DNA of 32,978 bases from contig JAGPES010000004.1 in NCBI GenBank assembly GCA_018057015.1, positions 1 to 32,978 of the forward strand, given 5' to 3'. The position numbers were made by a program, and so were the translations under genes. Positions 23,951-32,919 of the stretch are shown one piece after another (position 1 is the first letter of the stretch; each line of letters starts with the position of its first letter). Source of the stretch: Pseudomonadales bacterium. GTDB lineage: Bacteria > Pseudomonadota > Gammaproteobacteria > Pseudomonadales > UBA5518. The notes beneath the pieces were generated by a model that worked only from the letters and a program-made list of their open reading frames with translations, searched no databases and had not been told where the DNA came from.

Positions 23951-24573
23951 GGCATCTGACGTTCATGCGACCCAATGTTGACAGGCGATTTCGTCATCGT
24001 GGCTTCACGATGGTGGAAGTCATGATCACGGTGCTCGTGCTCTCGATCGGCATGCTGACGATCGCGAGCCTGCAGGCCACCGCCAAGCGTTCGGGCCACC
24101 AGGCTTGGCAGCGATCGCTCGCGATTGCGCTGGCCGACAGCATGGTCGAGCGCATCCGCGCCAATCCGTCCGCCGCCGCCGACTACCACACCGGGTTGGG
24201 AGACGCCGCGTTGGGCGGCGGGACCATCGCCGACGCACCCACCGACTGTGCCGCGGAGGAGTGCTCGACGGAGCAGATGGCCGAATGGGACCTGTGGAAC
24301 TGGGAGCGGCGGCTGGATGGGGCGGCAATCCAGGACGCCGACGACAACGATGCCGGCGGGCTCATCGAGCCTCATGGCTGCATCGTCTTCGAGGAGGCAG
24401 GCGCAGCGGCGCCCGATACGGGCCGCCTGCGCGTGGTGGTGAGCTGGCGCGGCCTGACGGACACCGCGGATGCGGTGCAGGCGGGCGATGCCTGCGGCGA
24501 AGCGGAGGCCGGCACGCTGGCCTCGCGCCGGCAGGTCGTGGTCAACACCTACGTGATCGACGAGGGGAGCTGA
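23947..24573 (+). CDS. pilV: PilV-like minor prepilin (set 2)
   Basis: Protein of 208 residues. The ATG overlaps the fimT stop (ATGA). Leader ends FRHRG (G19), mature start FTMVEVMITVLVLSIGMLTI with E5. SLAIALADSMVERIRANPSA follows, as in PilV/GspI. Four cysteines lie in the globular domain. Four bases before pilW. Confidence 0.9.
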   Translation: MRHLTFMRPNVDRRFRHRGFTMVEVMITVLVLSIGMLTIASLQATAKRSGHQAWQRSLAIALADSMVERIRANPSAAADYHTGLGDAALGGGTIADAPTDCAAEECSTEQMAEWDLWNWERRLDGAAIQDADDNDAGGLIEPHGCIVFEEAGAAAPDTGRLRVVVSWRGLTDTADAVQAGDACGEAEAGTLASRRQVVVNTYVIDEGS

Positions 24574-24577
24574 ACCG

Positions 24578-25576
24578 ATGATGCGCCACAGCAGGCGTCA
24601 CTCGCGCGGCATGACCATGGTCGAGCTGCTGGTGGCGATGGTCATCAGCCTGTTCGTGATAGGTGGCGCGATATCGCTGCTGATCGCGTCCAAGCGCTCG
24701 TACACGGAATCGGAACGCTATGCGCGCATGGGCGAGAACGGTCGTTTTGCCCTGCAGATACTGTCGATGGATCTGCGCCACGCGGGCTTTTTCGGCGAGG
24801 CCGCCCCTCCGGGTATCGAGGCGGATGCCGGGCTGGACGACGTGACCGACGACTGCACCGGCGAGGCAGCCGTGTATGACGTGGAAAATTTCCTCTTCGT
24901 GGCGCGTGCCGATGCCGACGGCGAGGCGATCGGTTGCATAGACGACGCGGTGCCCGACAGCGACGTGGTGGTCATCAAGTCGGTGCGGCCCAGGCCGCTG
25001 TCGGATGGCGAGCGCGACGACCCCGGCGACGACACTGGCACGATCGATACGCCCGAGTCGCTGGGTGGCACGAATACCTACGTGATGGCGAACGCGATCA
25101 ACGGCGTGCTGTTCGACGGGGCCGACACCGCGCCGTCGATCGGCATCGGTGGCGACGTGCCCCTGGGCAACGCGTGGGAGTATCGCTACCAAGCCTACTA
25201 CATCCGCGACGGCGATGTGCCGCAACTCAGCCGCAAGATCATCCGCTGGGATGGCGCCGGCATGGCGGTGGTGACGGAGGATGTCGTCGACGGCATCGAG
25301 AACCTGCGCGTGATGATCGGGACGGATAGTAACGACGACGGCGAGGTCGACCGCTACCGCGATTCCGAGGATGCGGATATCGCGTGGGATCGCGTGGAGT
25401 CCATGGAAATCCACCTGCTGGTGCGCAGCCTCGACCGGCTTCCCGGCCAGGAGGATGAGCGGACCTACAACCTGGGCAACGAGGCGCTCGAGCCGGGCGG
25501 GCCGTTCCAGCGCACGGTGGTCAGCGGCGTGGTTTCCGTGCGCAATGCCATGTTGCTCATCCGGGGAAATATATGA
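24578..25576 (+). CDS. pilW: PilW-like minor prepilin (set 2)
   Basis: Protein of 332 residues. Leader MMRHSRRHSRG, mature start MTMVELLVAMVISLFVIGGA with E5 (E16). RYARMGENGRFALQILSMDL is the PilW consensus stretch. The acidic middle part has DSNDDGEVDRYRDSED, similar to a calcium loop. It overlaps pilX by four bases. It is recognisably related to the set 1 PilW but clearly diverged. Confidence 0.9.
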   Translation: MMRHSRRHSRGMTMVELLVAMVISLFVIGGAISLLIASKRSYTESERYARMGENGRFALQILSMDLRHAGFFGEAAPPGIEADAGLDDVTDDCTGEAAVYDVENFLFVARADADGEAIGCIDDAVPDSDVVVIKSVRPRPLSDGERDDPGDDTGTIDTPESLGGTNTYVMANAINGVLFDGADTAPSIGIGGDVPLGNAWEYRYQAYYIRDGDVPQLSRKIIRWDGAGMAVVTEDVVDGIENLRVMIGTDSNDDGEVDRYRDSEDADIAWDRVESMEIHLLVRSLDRLPGQEDERTYNLGNEALEPGGPFQRTVVSGVVSVRNAMLLIRGNI

Positions 25577-26049
25577 AATCGCTTCCCAGAAATCGCCAGC
25601 AGGGCGTTGCGCTGGTGGTGGCGCTGATCCTGCTCACGGTGCTCGCGCTGATCGGCATCTATGCGGCGGCCACCGGCAGCCTGGAGTTGCGCATGGCCAG
25701 GAACATGCAGGACGCGTACGACTCGTTCCAGTCGGCGGAAGCCGGCATCGCCGCGGTGGTCAGCCTCGCCCGCCTGGGGCCGGATCCGTTCACGGGCGAC
25801 GACGAGGACGAGCCGTTCAACGGCGCGGACGATCCGCTGGAGCAGCTGAACGACGGGCAGGACAGCGTCACCGCCACGGTGGAACTGATCCTGCTGGGGG
25901 CGGTCTGTCCGCGTTCGGAGCTCGCCAGCAGTACGGACCTGATTGCGTGCGACCACTACCGCGTCGAAGCCGAGCACGTCAGCGACGATGCGCGCGCGAC
26001 GGTGGACCAGGGCGTCGTGAAATCCGTGATAGGCAGTGCCACATTGTGA
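25573..26049 (+). CDS. pilX: PilX-like minor prepilin (set 2)
   Basis: Protein of 158 residues. Leader MKSLPRNRQQG, mature start VALVVALILLTVLALIGIYA with valine at +5. LELRMARNMQDAYDSFQSAE is the PilX hallmark, and two cysteines are in the C-terminal half. Start overlaps the pilW stop (ATGA); pilY1 starts 16 bases after it. Confidence 0.88.
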   Translation: MKSLPRNRQQGVALVVALILLTVLALIGIYAAATGSLELRMARNMQDAYDSFQSAEAGIAAVVSLARLGPDPFTGDDEDEPFNGADDPLEQLNDGQDSVTATVELILLGAVCPRSELASSTDLIACDHYRVEAEHVSDDARATVDQGVVKSVIGSATL

Positions 26050-26065
26050 TTCCGGGAGGTCGGAA

Positions 26066-29000
26066 ATGTTGAGCGAACGCAGGATGTCGGGCATGGCAAC
26101 GGGGCCGGGTACGGGCTGTCGGCTGGCAGTGGGGGCGGTGAGGCCCGCCGCACTGATGCTGTGCGCCCTGCTGTCGTGCAGCGGCGTATCTGTCGCCGAT
26201 GACACCGAGATATTCCGGGCGACCTACGACGGCGAAGCCACGAACTCGCGGCCCAAGGTGCTGATCGTCTTCGATGACTCAGGCAGCATGGACACCACCG
26301 TCGCCGGGTCGAAGCCGGCTTACGACCCGGGCACGACCTATGCTGCGGTGGGCGACGTGAAGAGCGGACGGCTCTACTGGGCAACCGGCACCGACGGCAA
26401 ACCACCCGCCAAGGACACGTCGCAATATGTGAACGACGCGAAGAATCGTTGCGATTCCTCCTATGCCCCGTTGAGCAATCAGGGTTTCTATACCGATCGT
26501 GCCGCGCGGTGGAACTCGACCAGTTCCACGTCCTGGCAGAATCTGTCCACGAGCAGCCGCGATCCGCTGCACTTCGATTGCGGTGCGGACGTGACGAACT
26601 CCAACACCGGCAACGGCACGGGGACGGGCCAACCGGGCACCGGATACCCGCGCGCGAGTACGCCGCGCCCCTACGGCGCGGCGCAGGACGCGTCGGTGGA
26701 CGACAACTGGAGCACCTACCGCTTCTATACCGCCAATTACATGAACTGGTATTACAGCACCACGGTGAGCGACCGTACCCGCATCGAGATCGCGCAGGAC
26801 GTCATCACGGACATCGTCGATGCAAACCCGGCGATCGACTTCGGGCTGGCCGTGTTCAACCGCAACTACAACCTCAGCGGTTCCTACACCGCCAGCTCGA
26901 ATTACGACGGTGCGCGCATCGTGCGGCGCATCATCGAGAACGGGAGCGCCAGCCAGCGCAGCAACCTGGTGAGCCTGGTCGATAGCCTGCAGCCGGAAGG
27001 CTCGACGCCGCTCTGCGAGAGCGTCTACGAGGCCTACCGCTATATCGTGGGCGCAAGCGTCCTTTACGGGAACGAAACCTACGCCAGCGACCCGCCTGCC
27101 AAGGACGCCGCCGCCGAGAGCGCAGGCAAATATCTGTCACCCCTGAGCGCCTGCCAATACGTCTACGTCATCGTCATGACGGACGGGGAGCCCCAGCTCG
27201 ACCTCGATGCCAATGCGCGCATCAAGACCCTGACCGGCAAGACGTGCAAGAAATACAAGGCGGCAGGGATCGGAAGCTACCCGGACGAGGACGAGAACTG
27301 CCTGCCGGAGCTGACCGAATACATGTACAACCACGACCTGGACGGCGACGCGGACAACGGTGAGCAGAAGGCGATCACCTACACCATCGGCTTTCACTCG
27401 GACCAGAAACTGCTGAGCGATGCGGCCACCAAGGGCGGCGGCGTCTACTACACGACAAACAGCGCCGAGGGCCTGGCGGACGCGTTCCAGGGCGCCGTCA
27501 CGGGGATACTCTCGACGTCGAGCACCTTTACTGCGCCATCGGTAGCGGTGGATACCTTCACCCGCACCGAGAGCCGCAACGAGGTCTTCTTCGCGATGTT
27601 CGAACCCCGGGCCGGCACCGACTGGCCCGGCAACATCAAGAAGCTCCGCATCGACATCGATGACGGGGTCGCGACGCTGGTGGACGCCGACGGGCTCGCG
27701 GCGCTGGATGACAGCGGCAATATAGCCGACACGGCGAGAACCTACTGGAGCAGCGGCGACGACGGCTCCACGGTCGACAAGGGCGGCGTCGGGCAACTGC
27801 TCGCGGAACGGGATCCCGATTCGCGGGCAATCAAGACCAATACGGGCACCGGCGGCGCGCTGCAGGACTTCGTGCCCGAGAGCATCACCGAAACGGCGTT
27901 CGGGGTGGCCAGCGAGACGGAACTGCTCGACCTGTTCGGAGTGGATACTCGCAGTGAGCTCGACAACCTGCTCGCGTGGGCGCGCGGCTGGAGCGACAGC
28001 TCGAAGAGCGAGACCCGCGGCTGGATCCTGGGCGACATGCTGCACAGCCGTCCGCTGGTGCTCAATTACGGCGCGCGCGGCTCGCATACGGCCACCAACC
28101 CGGACATCCGCATCGTGGTCGGCACCAACGCCGGCTTCCTGCACATGTTCGACAACGCGGACGGCGGGGAAGACTGGGCCTTCTTCCCGAAGGAGTTGGC
28201 CGCGGTCCTCGACCAGCGGCGCGACAACGCCACGGGCCGCGACCCCGTATACGGCGTGGATGCGTCGCCCGTGCTCTACAGCAAGGACATCAACCGCGAC
28301 GGCACGATCGACTCCACCGCCGGCGACAAGCTGTACGTCTACTTCGGCCTGCGCCGCGGTGGCACCTCCTATTACGCGCTGGACGTATCCAATCCGGACA
28401 GCCCGGCGTTCCTGTGGAAGATCGACGGGAACACGGCGGGCTTCGGGGAACTGGGACAGAGCTGGTCGGTGCCCGTGCTGACGCGCGTGCCCGGCTACGC
28501 GAGCGACGGCGTGCCGAAGCCCGTGCTGGTCTTCGGCGCCGGCTACGACACGGCCAAGGACAGCAAGGCCTCGGTCGCCACCGCGGATACCGAGGGCCGC
28601 GGCGTCTACATCGTGGATGCCGTTACCGGCGCGCTGGTGTGGGGTGTCACGCCGGCGGACAATGCGCTGAAGAACCTGCAACTGACCGGGATGCAGCACT
28701 CGGTCGCGGCCGGCGTGAGCGTCGTCGACAGCAATGGCGATGAACTGACCGACCGGATCTATGCGGCGGACACCGGTGGCAACATCTGGCGCGTCGACCT
28801 GCCGGGCAATACCTTGCCGACGTCGGCTCAGACCACCTGGCGAGCCCTGAAATTCGCCGCGCTGAACACCTCGGCCGCCGACGGGCACGCCGGCGACCGG
28901 CGCTTCTTCTACGCGCCCGACGTGGTGCGGACCGTGAGTCGCCACTATGGCGCGTTCGATGCGGTGCTGATCGGCAGCGGCGACCGCGAGAACCCCAATG

Positions 29001-29620
29001 CGACCGACAATGACGACCGCTTCTACATGCTGCGCGACCTCCAGACCGGCATCTATGCCACGGCCGCCCCCACTGCGGACGAGTGTGACGATGACAGCAG
29101 CGACCACCGCTGCGATCTGCCGCTGACCAATGCCGATCTGTACAATGCCACGACCAACCTGCTGCAGGATGGAACCGACGAGCAGCAGACCGCGGCCCAG
29201 ATAGCCATGGCCGCGGCAGCCGGCTGGTACATCAACCTGCAGGCCGCCGACGGGGAAAAGGCGCTGGCGCGCGCGGTGACCATCGCCGGCAAGGTCTATT
29301 TCACGACCTTCTCCCCGGTGATCGACAACGACAATCAGTGCGTGCCAACCGGCGGCACCGGCAGGCTCTACGCGCTGCGCCTGCTCGACGCCACCGCGGC
29401 GGTCGATTTCTCCGGGGACGACGAGCTGGGACTGGTCGACCGCAGCGCGACGCTGGGCTTCCTGATTCCCGATACGCCGGCGCCGCACTTCGGCAGCGAC
29501 AAGAAGATCCGGTTGCTGTTCCCCTCGGGCGGCGGATTGCAGGGGCAAGCCAACCCCTTCGACACGGGGGCTGGGCTGCGCGAGCCCTACGGCACCTACT
29601 GGTACAACCAGGAATACTGA
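26066..29620 (+). CDS. pilY1: PilY1-type pilus tip adhesin with intact von Willebrand A metal site (set 2)
   Basis: Tip adhesin of 1184 residues, the usual PilY1 size. The start at 26066 was chosen for GGGAGG upstream. The signal peptide is long and probably cut after VSVA (about residue 44). The von Willebrand A domain starts PKVLIVFDDSGSMDTTV, so the metal site D70-x-S72-x-S74 is present. The C-terminal beta-propeller carries a calcium loop DINRDGTID (741-749), then YVYFGLRRGGTSYYALDVS and VDSNGDELTDRIYAADTGGN. In Pseudomonas PilY1 this calcium site controls pilus retraction and surface sensing. Confidence 0.94.
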   Translation: MLSERRMSGMATGPGTGCRLAVGAVRPAALMLCALLSCSGVSVADDTEIFRATYDGEATNSRPKVLIVFDDSGSMDTTVAGSKPAYDPGTTYAAVGDVKSGRLYWATGTDGKPPAKDTSQYVNDAKNRCDSSYAPLSNQGFYTDRAARWNSTSSTSWQNLSTSSRDPLHFDCGADVTNSNTGNGTGTGQPGTGYPRASTPRPYGAAQDASVDDNWSTYRFYTANYMNWYYSTTVSDRTRIEIAQDVITDIVDANPAIDFGLAVFNRNYNLSGSYTASSNYDGARIVRRIIENGSASQRSNLVSLVDSLQPEGSTPLCESVYEAYRYIVGASVLYGNETYASDPPAKDAAAESAGKYLSPLSACQYVYVIVMTDGEPQLDLDANARIKTLTGKTCKKYKAAGIGSYPDEDENCLPELTEYMYNHDLDGDADNGEQKAITYTIGFHSDQKLLSDAATKGGGVYYTTNSAEGLADAFQGAVTGILSTSSTFTAPSVAVDTFTRTESRNEVFFAMFEPRAGTDWPGNIKKLRIDIDDGVATLVDADGLAALDDSGNIADTARTYWSSGDDGSTVDKGGVGQLLAERDPDSRAIKTNTGTGGALQDFVPESITETAFGVASETELLDLFGVDTRSELDNLLAWARGWSDSSKSETRGWILGDMLHSRPLVLNYGARGSHTATNPDIRIVVGTNAGFLHMFDNADGGEDWAFFPKELAAVLDQRRDNATGRDPVYGVDASPVLYSKDINRDGTIDSTAGDKLYVYFGLRRGGTSYYALDVSNPDSPAFLWKIDGNTAGFGELGQSWSVPVLTRVPGYASDGVPKPVLVFGAGYDTAKDSKASVATADTEGRGVYIVDAVTGALVWGVTPADNALKNLQLTGMQHSVAAGVSVVDSNGDELTDRIYAADTGGNIWRVDLPGNTLPTSAQTTWRALKFAALNTSAADGHAGDRRFFYAPDVVRTVSRHYGAFDAVLIGSGDRENPNATDNDDRFYMLRDLQTGIYATAAPTADECDDDSSDHRCDLPLTNADLYNATTNLLQDGTDEQQTAAQIAMAAAAGWYINLQAADGEKALARAVTIAGKVYFTTFSPVIDNDNQCVPTGGTGRLYALRLLDATAAVDFSGDDELGLVDRSATLGFLIPDTPAPHFGSDKKIRLLFPSGGGLQGQANPFDTGAGLREPYGTYWYNQEY

Positions 29621-29621
29621 T

Positions 29622-30071
29622 ATGGGGCACGGGAAGGCAACAGGGATGCGCAGTCGCAGCCGAGGCTTCACCCTGATGGAAGTGATGATGGTAGTGGTAA
29701 TCGTCGCGATCCTTGCGGCAATCGCCTACCCGTCCTACCAGGAGCAGGTGCGCAAGTCGCGGCGCAGCGACGCCAAGCAGGCGCTGATGGATGCGGTGAA
29801 CCGCCAGGAGCAGTACATCCTCGACCATTCCACGTACACGGCGGACATGGAAGATCTGGGCTACGATGCAGATCCTGCGGACTCGGAAGAGGGGTACTAC
29901 ACCATCGGTGCGGCCGCCGGCGCCTGCGGGACCATCGTGCGCTGCTACACGCTCACCGCAACGCCAGTCGCGGGCAAGTCGCAGGCGGATGACGCGAAGT
30001 GCACCAGTTTTGTCGTCGAATCTACCGGGGGCAGATCGGCGACCGGAACGATGGGAGATGAATGCTGGTGA
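29622..30071 (+). CDS. pilE: PilE-like type IV minor pilin (set 2)
   Basis: Protein of 149 residues starting right after the pilY1 stop. An ATG at 29646 would give the shorter leader MRSRSRG. Mature start FTLMEVMMVVVIVAILAAIA with E5, then YPSYQEQVRKSRRSDAKQAL as in PilE. Four cysteines (GACGTIVRC, KCTSF, DECW) can form two disulphides. Last prepilin of the operon. Confidence 0.92.
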   Translation: MGHGKATGMRSRSRGFTLMEVMMVVVIVAILAAIAYPSYQEQVRKSRRSDAKQALMDAVNRQEQYILDHSTYTADMEDLGYDADPADSEEGYYTIGAAAGACGTIVRCYTLTATPVAGKSQADDAKCTSFVVESTGGRSATGTMGDECW

Positions 30072-30094
30072 GACCAATCAATCGAGGCTCGGTT

Positions 30095-30403
30095 ATGCGT
30101 GAATCAGGTATGCGAATTTCATTCATGCGGCTTGTTTCCGCCGTGACGTTAATGACGGTGGCCGGCGTGGCCTCCGCGGGCGAATACGCCTGTCATGTCG
30201 AGATCGCCAAGAACAAACCGGCGATCGCGCTGGTCGATACTGATAGCAACGCCAATGCAGAACGTGCCGCGGCAGGCGCAACGGCTCGGGCCGCGGATGG
30301 CACGCGCGGGCCCGTGGAGCGCGTGGTGCAGTGCATCGATCGCCTGACCGGGCGTTTTTCCGACTCGCAGGTACAGGAGCAACTGGAGCAGCTTGCGCTT
30401 TGA
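30095..30403 (+). CDS. small exported protein of unknown function after pilE
   Basis: I do not recognise this protein. From the ATG at 30095 it has 102 residues with a clear signal peptide (MRLVSAVTLMTVAGVASA, cut before GEYACHVE). The mature part of about 80 residues has two cysteines (ACHVE and VVQCIDRLTG), enough for one disulphide. Other starts at 30062 (overlapping the pilE stop, suggesting coupling) and 30110 are possible. Being in line with the pilin operon at a distance of 24 bases, it may be co-expressed. Codon usage and the signal peptide make it a likely real gene. Confidence 0.6.
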   Translation: MRESGMRISFMRLVSAVTLMTVAGVASAGEYACHVEIAKNKPAIALVDTDSNANAERAAAGATARAADGTRGPVERVVQCIDRLTGRFSDSQVQEQLEQLAL

Positions 30404-30521
30404 GGCTCCCGCAGGCCACCAGATGACCGTCGCAGGCAAGGTCCGCTCCCGAGCCGGTCCAGCGTGGCTGCTGCAAAACGGAACGCGCGTGTCCATTCAC
30501 CCATGACATTTCGGACCCCAG

Positions 30522-30746
30522 ATGAAAAAGCAACGTAGGAGCGACAAGGGCGCAGCAGTTGTCTATCAGACCAATCGATTCTTCGAGAAGGACGGCCGGT
30601 GGTATTTCCTGACGCGGGAAGAAGGCATGAAGGGCCCTTTTCCCGATCGTCAAGCGGCTGAGGAAATGGCCGAAGCCTATAGCAAGGCTATGGGGTCTCC
30701 GTTTCGTCCGAGTGCCGAGCTAAGCCTGCTTCCGCTGGATGACTGA
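30522..30746 (+). CDS. DUF6316-like small protein
   Basis: Protein of 74 residues with NRFFEKDGRWYFLTREEGMK and GPFPDRQAAEEMAEAYSKAM. It appears to belong to the short DUF6316 family: an aromatic WYF-TRE strand pair followed by GPF and a helix. Function unknown. No signal or membrane segment. A second, shorter match to the same pattern lies at 32544-32813. Monocistronic as far as can be seen. Confidence 0.65.
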   Translation: MKKQRRSDKGAAVVYQTNRFFEKDGRWYFLTREEGMKGPFPDRQAAEEMAEAYSKAMGSPFRPSAELSLLPLDD

Positions 30747-30869
30747 TTCGTTGCGGTGCTGCAGAATCCAGAATCACCTGCAACTAACCGTCGGATTGAT
30801 ACGAAAAAGCGAAGCGGTGCTCCCGAACCGCCGCAGTCGCTCTCTCGGCGGCGGAAGGGGGAAAGGATC

Positions 30870-31088
30870 TTAGCGGAATTTGCGCAGTTTCCTCGATTGA
30901 AGGAGGCGCGCGTCACGCCGCCAAAGAAAAACAAGCGCCGATGCCAGCCAGAGGAGCAGTCCTGAAGTGGCGGCCAGAACACCCTGACCGACGGAAAAAA
31001 CCCAACCGCCAGCGAGCCGGTAGATTACAGGCAACAGTTGGTAAATTGCCTCGGGGACGCGCCTGTGACGCCAGAACATCAATCTCAT
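30870..31088 (-). CDS. small membrane protein of unknown function
   Basis: Protein of 72 residues from the ATG at 31088, which has GGAGG five bases upstream. MRLMFWRHRRVPEAIYQLLP is followed by two hydrophobic stretches (VIYRLAGGWVFSVGQGVLAA and TSGLLLWLASALVFLWR) and a basic tail, consistent with one or two membrane spans. It resembles short conserved gammaproteobacterial membrane proteins with a YELLPYLY-like start, but I cannot name it. Strong ribosome binding site and protein character make it more likely than the overlapping plus-strand frame. Confidence 0.6.
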   Translation of the reverse strand: MRLMFWRHRRVPEAIYQLLPVIYRLAGGWVFSVGQGVLAATSGLLLWLASALVFLWRRDARLLQSRKLRKFR

Positions 31089-31432
31089 CAGGCCTCCATT
31101 CCTTTTCCTGAATTGGCTATCGCTGCGATCGAACCAGAACTGACAGCGTGCAGCGAGGCTCGCCAATGTCAGAGTCTTGCAGCACGCACAGGAACCGATC
31201 GAGTTGGGCCATCGCCAGTCGTTTCACCGGGCCATCTGCCGTGTCGAGTATCACCCCCCCATAAGCGCTTAGGTCTTCGGAGTGGTGCGACGCCCGATGC
31301 GCCCATATGCGGGAATTCCTCGGAAGGCCCCTGAAGCAACCGAAAACGGCATCGTATCTGCGGAGTGGGTGTGACAGGCTAACCGTGCTAGAAGCGGCTG
31401 AAGCACGCGAGCAGGACAGATGCGTTGAGCTG
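31089..31432. other. intergenic region without a convincing gene
   Basis: Between the small membrane protein and the PEP-CTERM gene, both on the minus strand. An open frame on the minus strand (31461-31117) lacks a ribosome binding site, a signal and a recognisable domain. No repeat or clear terminator seen. Confidence 0.5.
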
Positions 31433-32083
31433 TCACTTCTGGCGTTTACGAACGGCAACAAGCGCCGCGAAACCGAAACCCATTAGCGCGACGGTGCCTG
31501 GCTCGGGAACGGCTACGCGCTGGACGAGGTTGGGAGCGAAGTCAAAGACTTCTACGCGGGTCACGCCCTCGGGTTCCAGATTCCAGTCTTGAACCAGGTC
31601 GAATGCGTCGCCAGCGTAGTCCGAACCGGGACCGCTGTCGAATATCCTGAGAGCGAGTGAGTCGGCCTGCAGGTAGAACACCCGCCAACCCGTCGTGGCT
31701 GGGTTGCCGATCGCCCAGGTCCAAGCGTAGTTCTCATCGTATACGTCTCGAGGAGTCTGGGCGCCAGGCGGGGCGAGCAAGCCGGAGATTGTGATGATCG
31801 CGTTGGACATGGACTCGCCATCGGCGCAAGGGTCGCAGCTATCGGTCAAGTCGAGTAGGTCGTCGCCAGCACCGAACTCGGCGATGTGGTTATCCCCGTC
31901 GGAATAGAAGTGCGCAAAAGAACCGGCGCTGTCGTACGTGGCAGAGAGATGGAAGACGTGTCCCGCCGGGTATATGTCCCACTCTTCGGTGAGGGCGATC
32001 TGGTAACTTTCGATGATGAGTGCTGCGTGAGACAGGCTTGCCAGGGCGCCTAGCAACAGGCCGACAGCCGTTCGCGTGAACAT
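31433..32083 (-). CDS. PEP-CTERM sorting domain protein
   Basis: Exported protein of 216 residues. The signal peptide MFTRTAVGLLLGALASLSHA is cut before ALIIES. The middle part is a beta-rich, aspartate-rich domain with a cysteine pair (DSCDPCADGE). The C terminus is the tripartite PEP-CTERM signal: VPEPGTVALMGFGFAALVAV then RKRQK. Such proteins are recognised by exosortase (EpsH/XrtA), cleaved at the PEP motif and linked to extracellular polysaccharide. The start at 32083 has GGAGGT seven bases upstream. No exosortase is in the window. Confidence 0.92.
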   Translation of the reverse strand: MFTRTAVGLLLGALASLSHAALIIESYQIALTEEWDIYPAGHVFHLSATYDSAGSFAHFYSDGDNHIAEFGAGDDLLDLTDSCDPCADGESMSNAIITISGLLAPPGAQTPRDVYDENYAWTWAIGNPATTGWRVFYLQADSLALRIFDSGPGSDYAGDAFDLVQDWNLEPEGVTRVEVFDFAPNLVQRVAVPEPGTVALMGFGFAALVAVRKRQK

Positions 32084-32543
32084 GGGAAATACCTCCGCAG
32101 TATTCTGTTGGGTTATCGGGCTGCGCAACACTGTCCAGCCCCCTCAGGTACTGGGGCATTGGCTGTCACAAAGCAACAAACCGGCAACACCGGACATCTG
32201 TCCACCCGCTAAAATAATTCACGCAAAAAACGATCCTGAATTTTCAATAACTTGTTTTACTTATTAAATTCCTAAATTATTCGCGCAAAGGCTGGTGCGA
32301 ATGTAAAGTTTTGCGACAACCACATATGGGCGGTAACTGGCTCGGTGATGGTCGTGCGACAGGCAATGCCGTTCAGAACAAGAAATGCCTCAGCCAGTCA
32401 GAACGATGCGAACAGAGACTGCTTCTTGGTGGTGGGAAATGCAATTTTCCACAGAAACAGCATGAGCAGGGATCCAGATTGCGAAATCCCCTGTCTTTGC
32501 TAGCCTTGTTTTCAGCGAGTCAGCGCAGTGGTGGGTGGCGTTC
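32084..32543. other. AT-rich divergent intergenic region
   Basis: 460 bases without a gene. The part at 32208-32310 is far richer in A and T than anything else in the window. It holds two related boxes, AATAATTCACGCAAA (32213-32227) and AAATTATTCGCGCAAA (32274-32289), in the same direction 63 bases apart. It probably contains the promoters of the PEP-CTERM gene (minus) and the DUF6316-like gene (plus). No sigma54 consensus with correct spacing was found. Confidence 0.5.
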
Positions 32544-32813
32544 ATGGCAGGTCAGCGCAAAAGCGATATTGACACGGGGCGTCGGTGGTTCCGGACTCCA
32601 TCGCGCATTTTCGTTGACAGGGGGCTGTGGTATTTCGACACCCGTGAGCGGACGATCGAAGGTCCCTACATAGACGAGGTGCAGGCCAAGCTCGCGTTGG
32701 ACACGTACGTGAAACTGATGAGTTCGCGATTCGTGCTGAACGTGGAACTCGGCCTCATCGAGAAGGACGCGCGTGAAGTGCCGGCGCCGCCTCTCAAAAA
32801 AGGGGCGAGGTAG
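32544..32813 (+). CDS. second DUF6316-like small protein
   Basis: Protein of 89 residues from the ATG at 32544. RRWFRTPSRIFVDRGLWYFD, TRERTIEGPY and DEVQAKLALDTYVKLMSSRF share the pattern R-F, WYF-TRE, GPF/GPY and C-terminal helix with the protein at 30522. Function unknown, no export signal. The C-terminal extension (PAPPLKKGAR) is absent from the other copy. Confidence 0.65.
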   Translation: MAGQRKSDIDTGRRWFRTPSRIFVDRGLWYFDTRERTIEGPYIDEVQAKLALDTYVKLMSSRFVLNVELGLIEKDAREVPAPPLKKGAR

Positions 32814-32919
32814 CGGGCAGCCAGCGGTATTTGCACCTGCCTCCTGCATTATGAATTTGCCGAATTTGGGCGATGGCCCCCCGTCACGCGGTTGGGGCGT
32901 GGCATTTTCACTCTCGAGA

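Noticed and set aside
30756-30965. Short plus-strand frame rich in lysine and arginine opposite the small membrane protein
   Set aside because: No ribosome binding site or family resemblance, whereas the minus-strand frame has GGAGG and membrane segments.
31117-31461. Minus-strand frame of 114 codons before the small membrane protein
   Set aside because: No ribosome binding site, signal, domain or conserved pattern, and it overlaps the end of the PEP-CTERM gene.
32084-32310. Possible sigma54 promoters of the PEP-CTERM gene (TGGACAGTGTTGC on the minus strand; TGGTGC and TTGC on the plus strand)
   Set aside because: The GG-to-GC spacing is two bases too short in the first and too long in the second.
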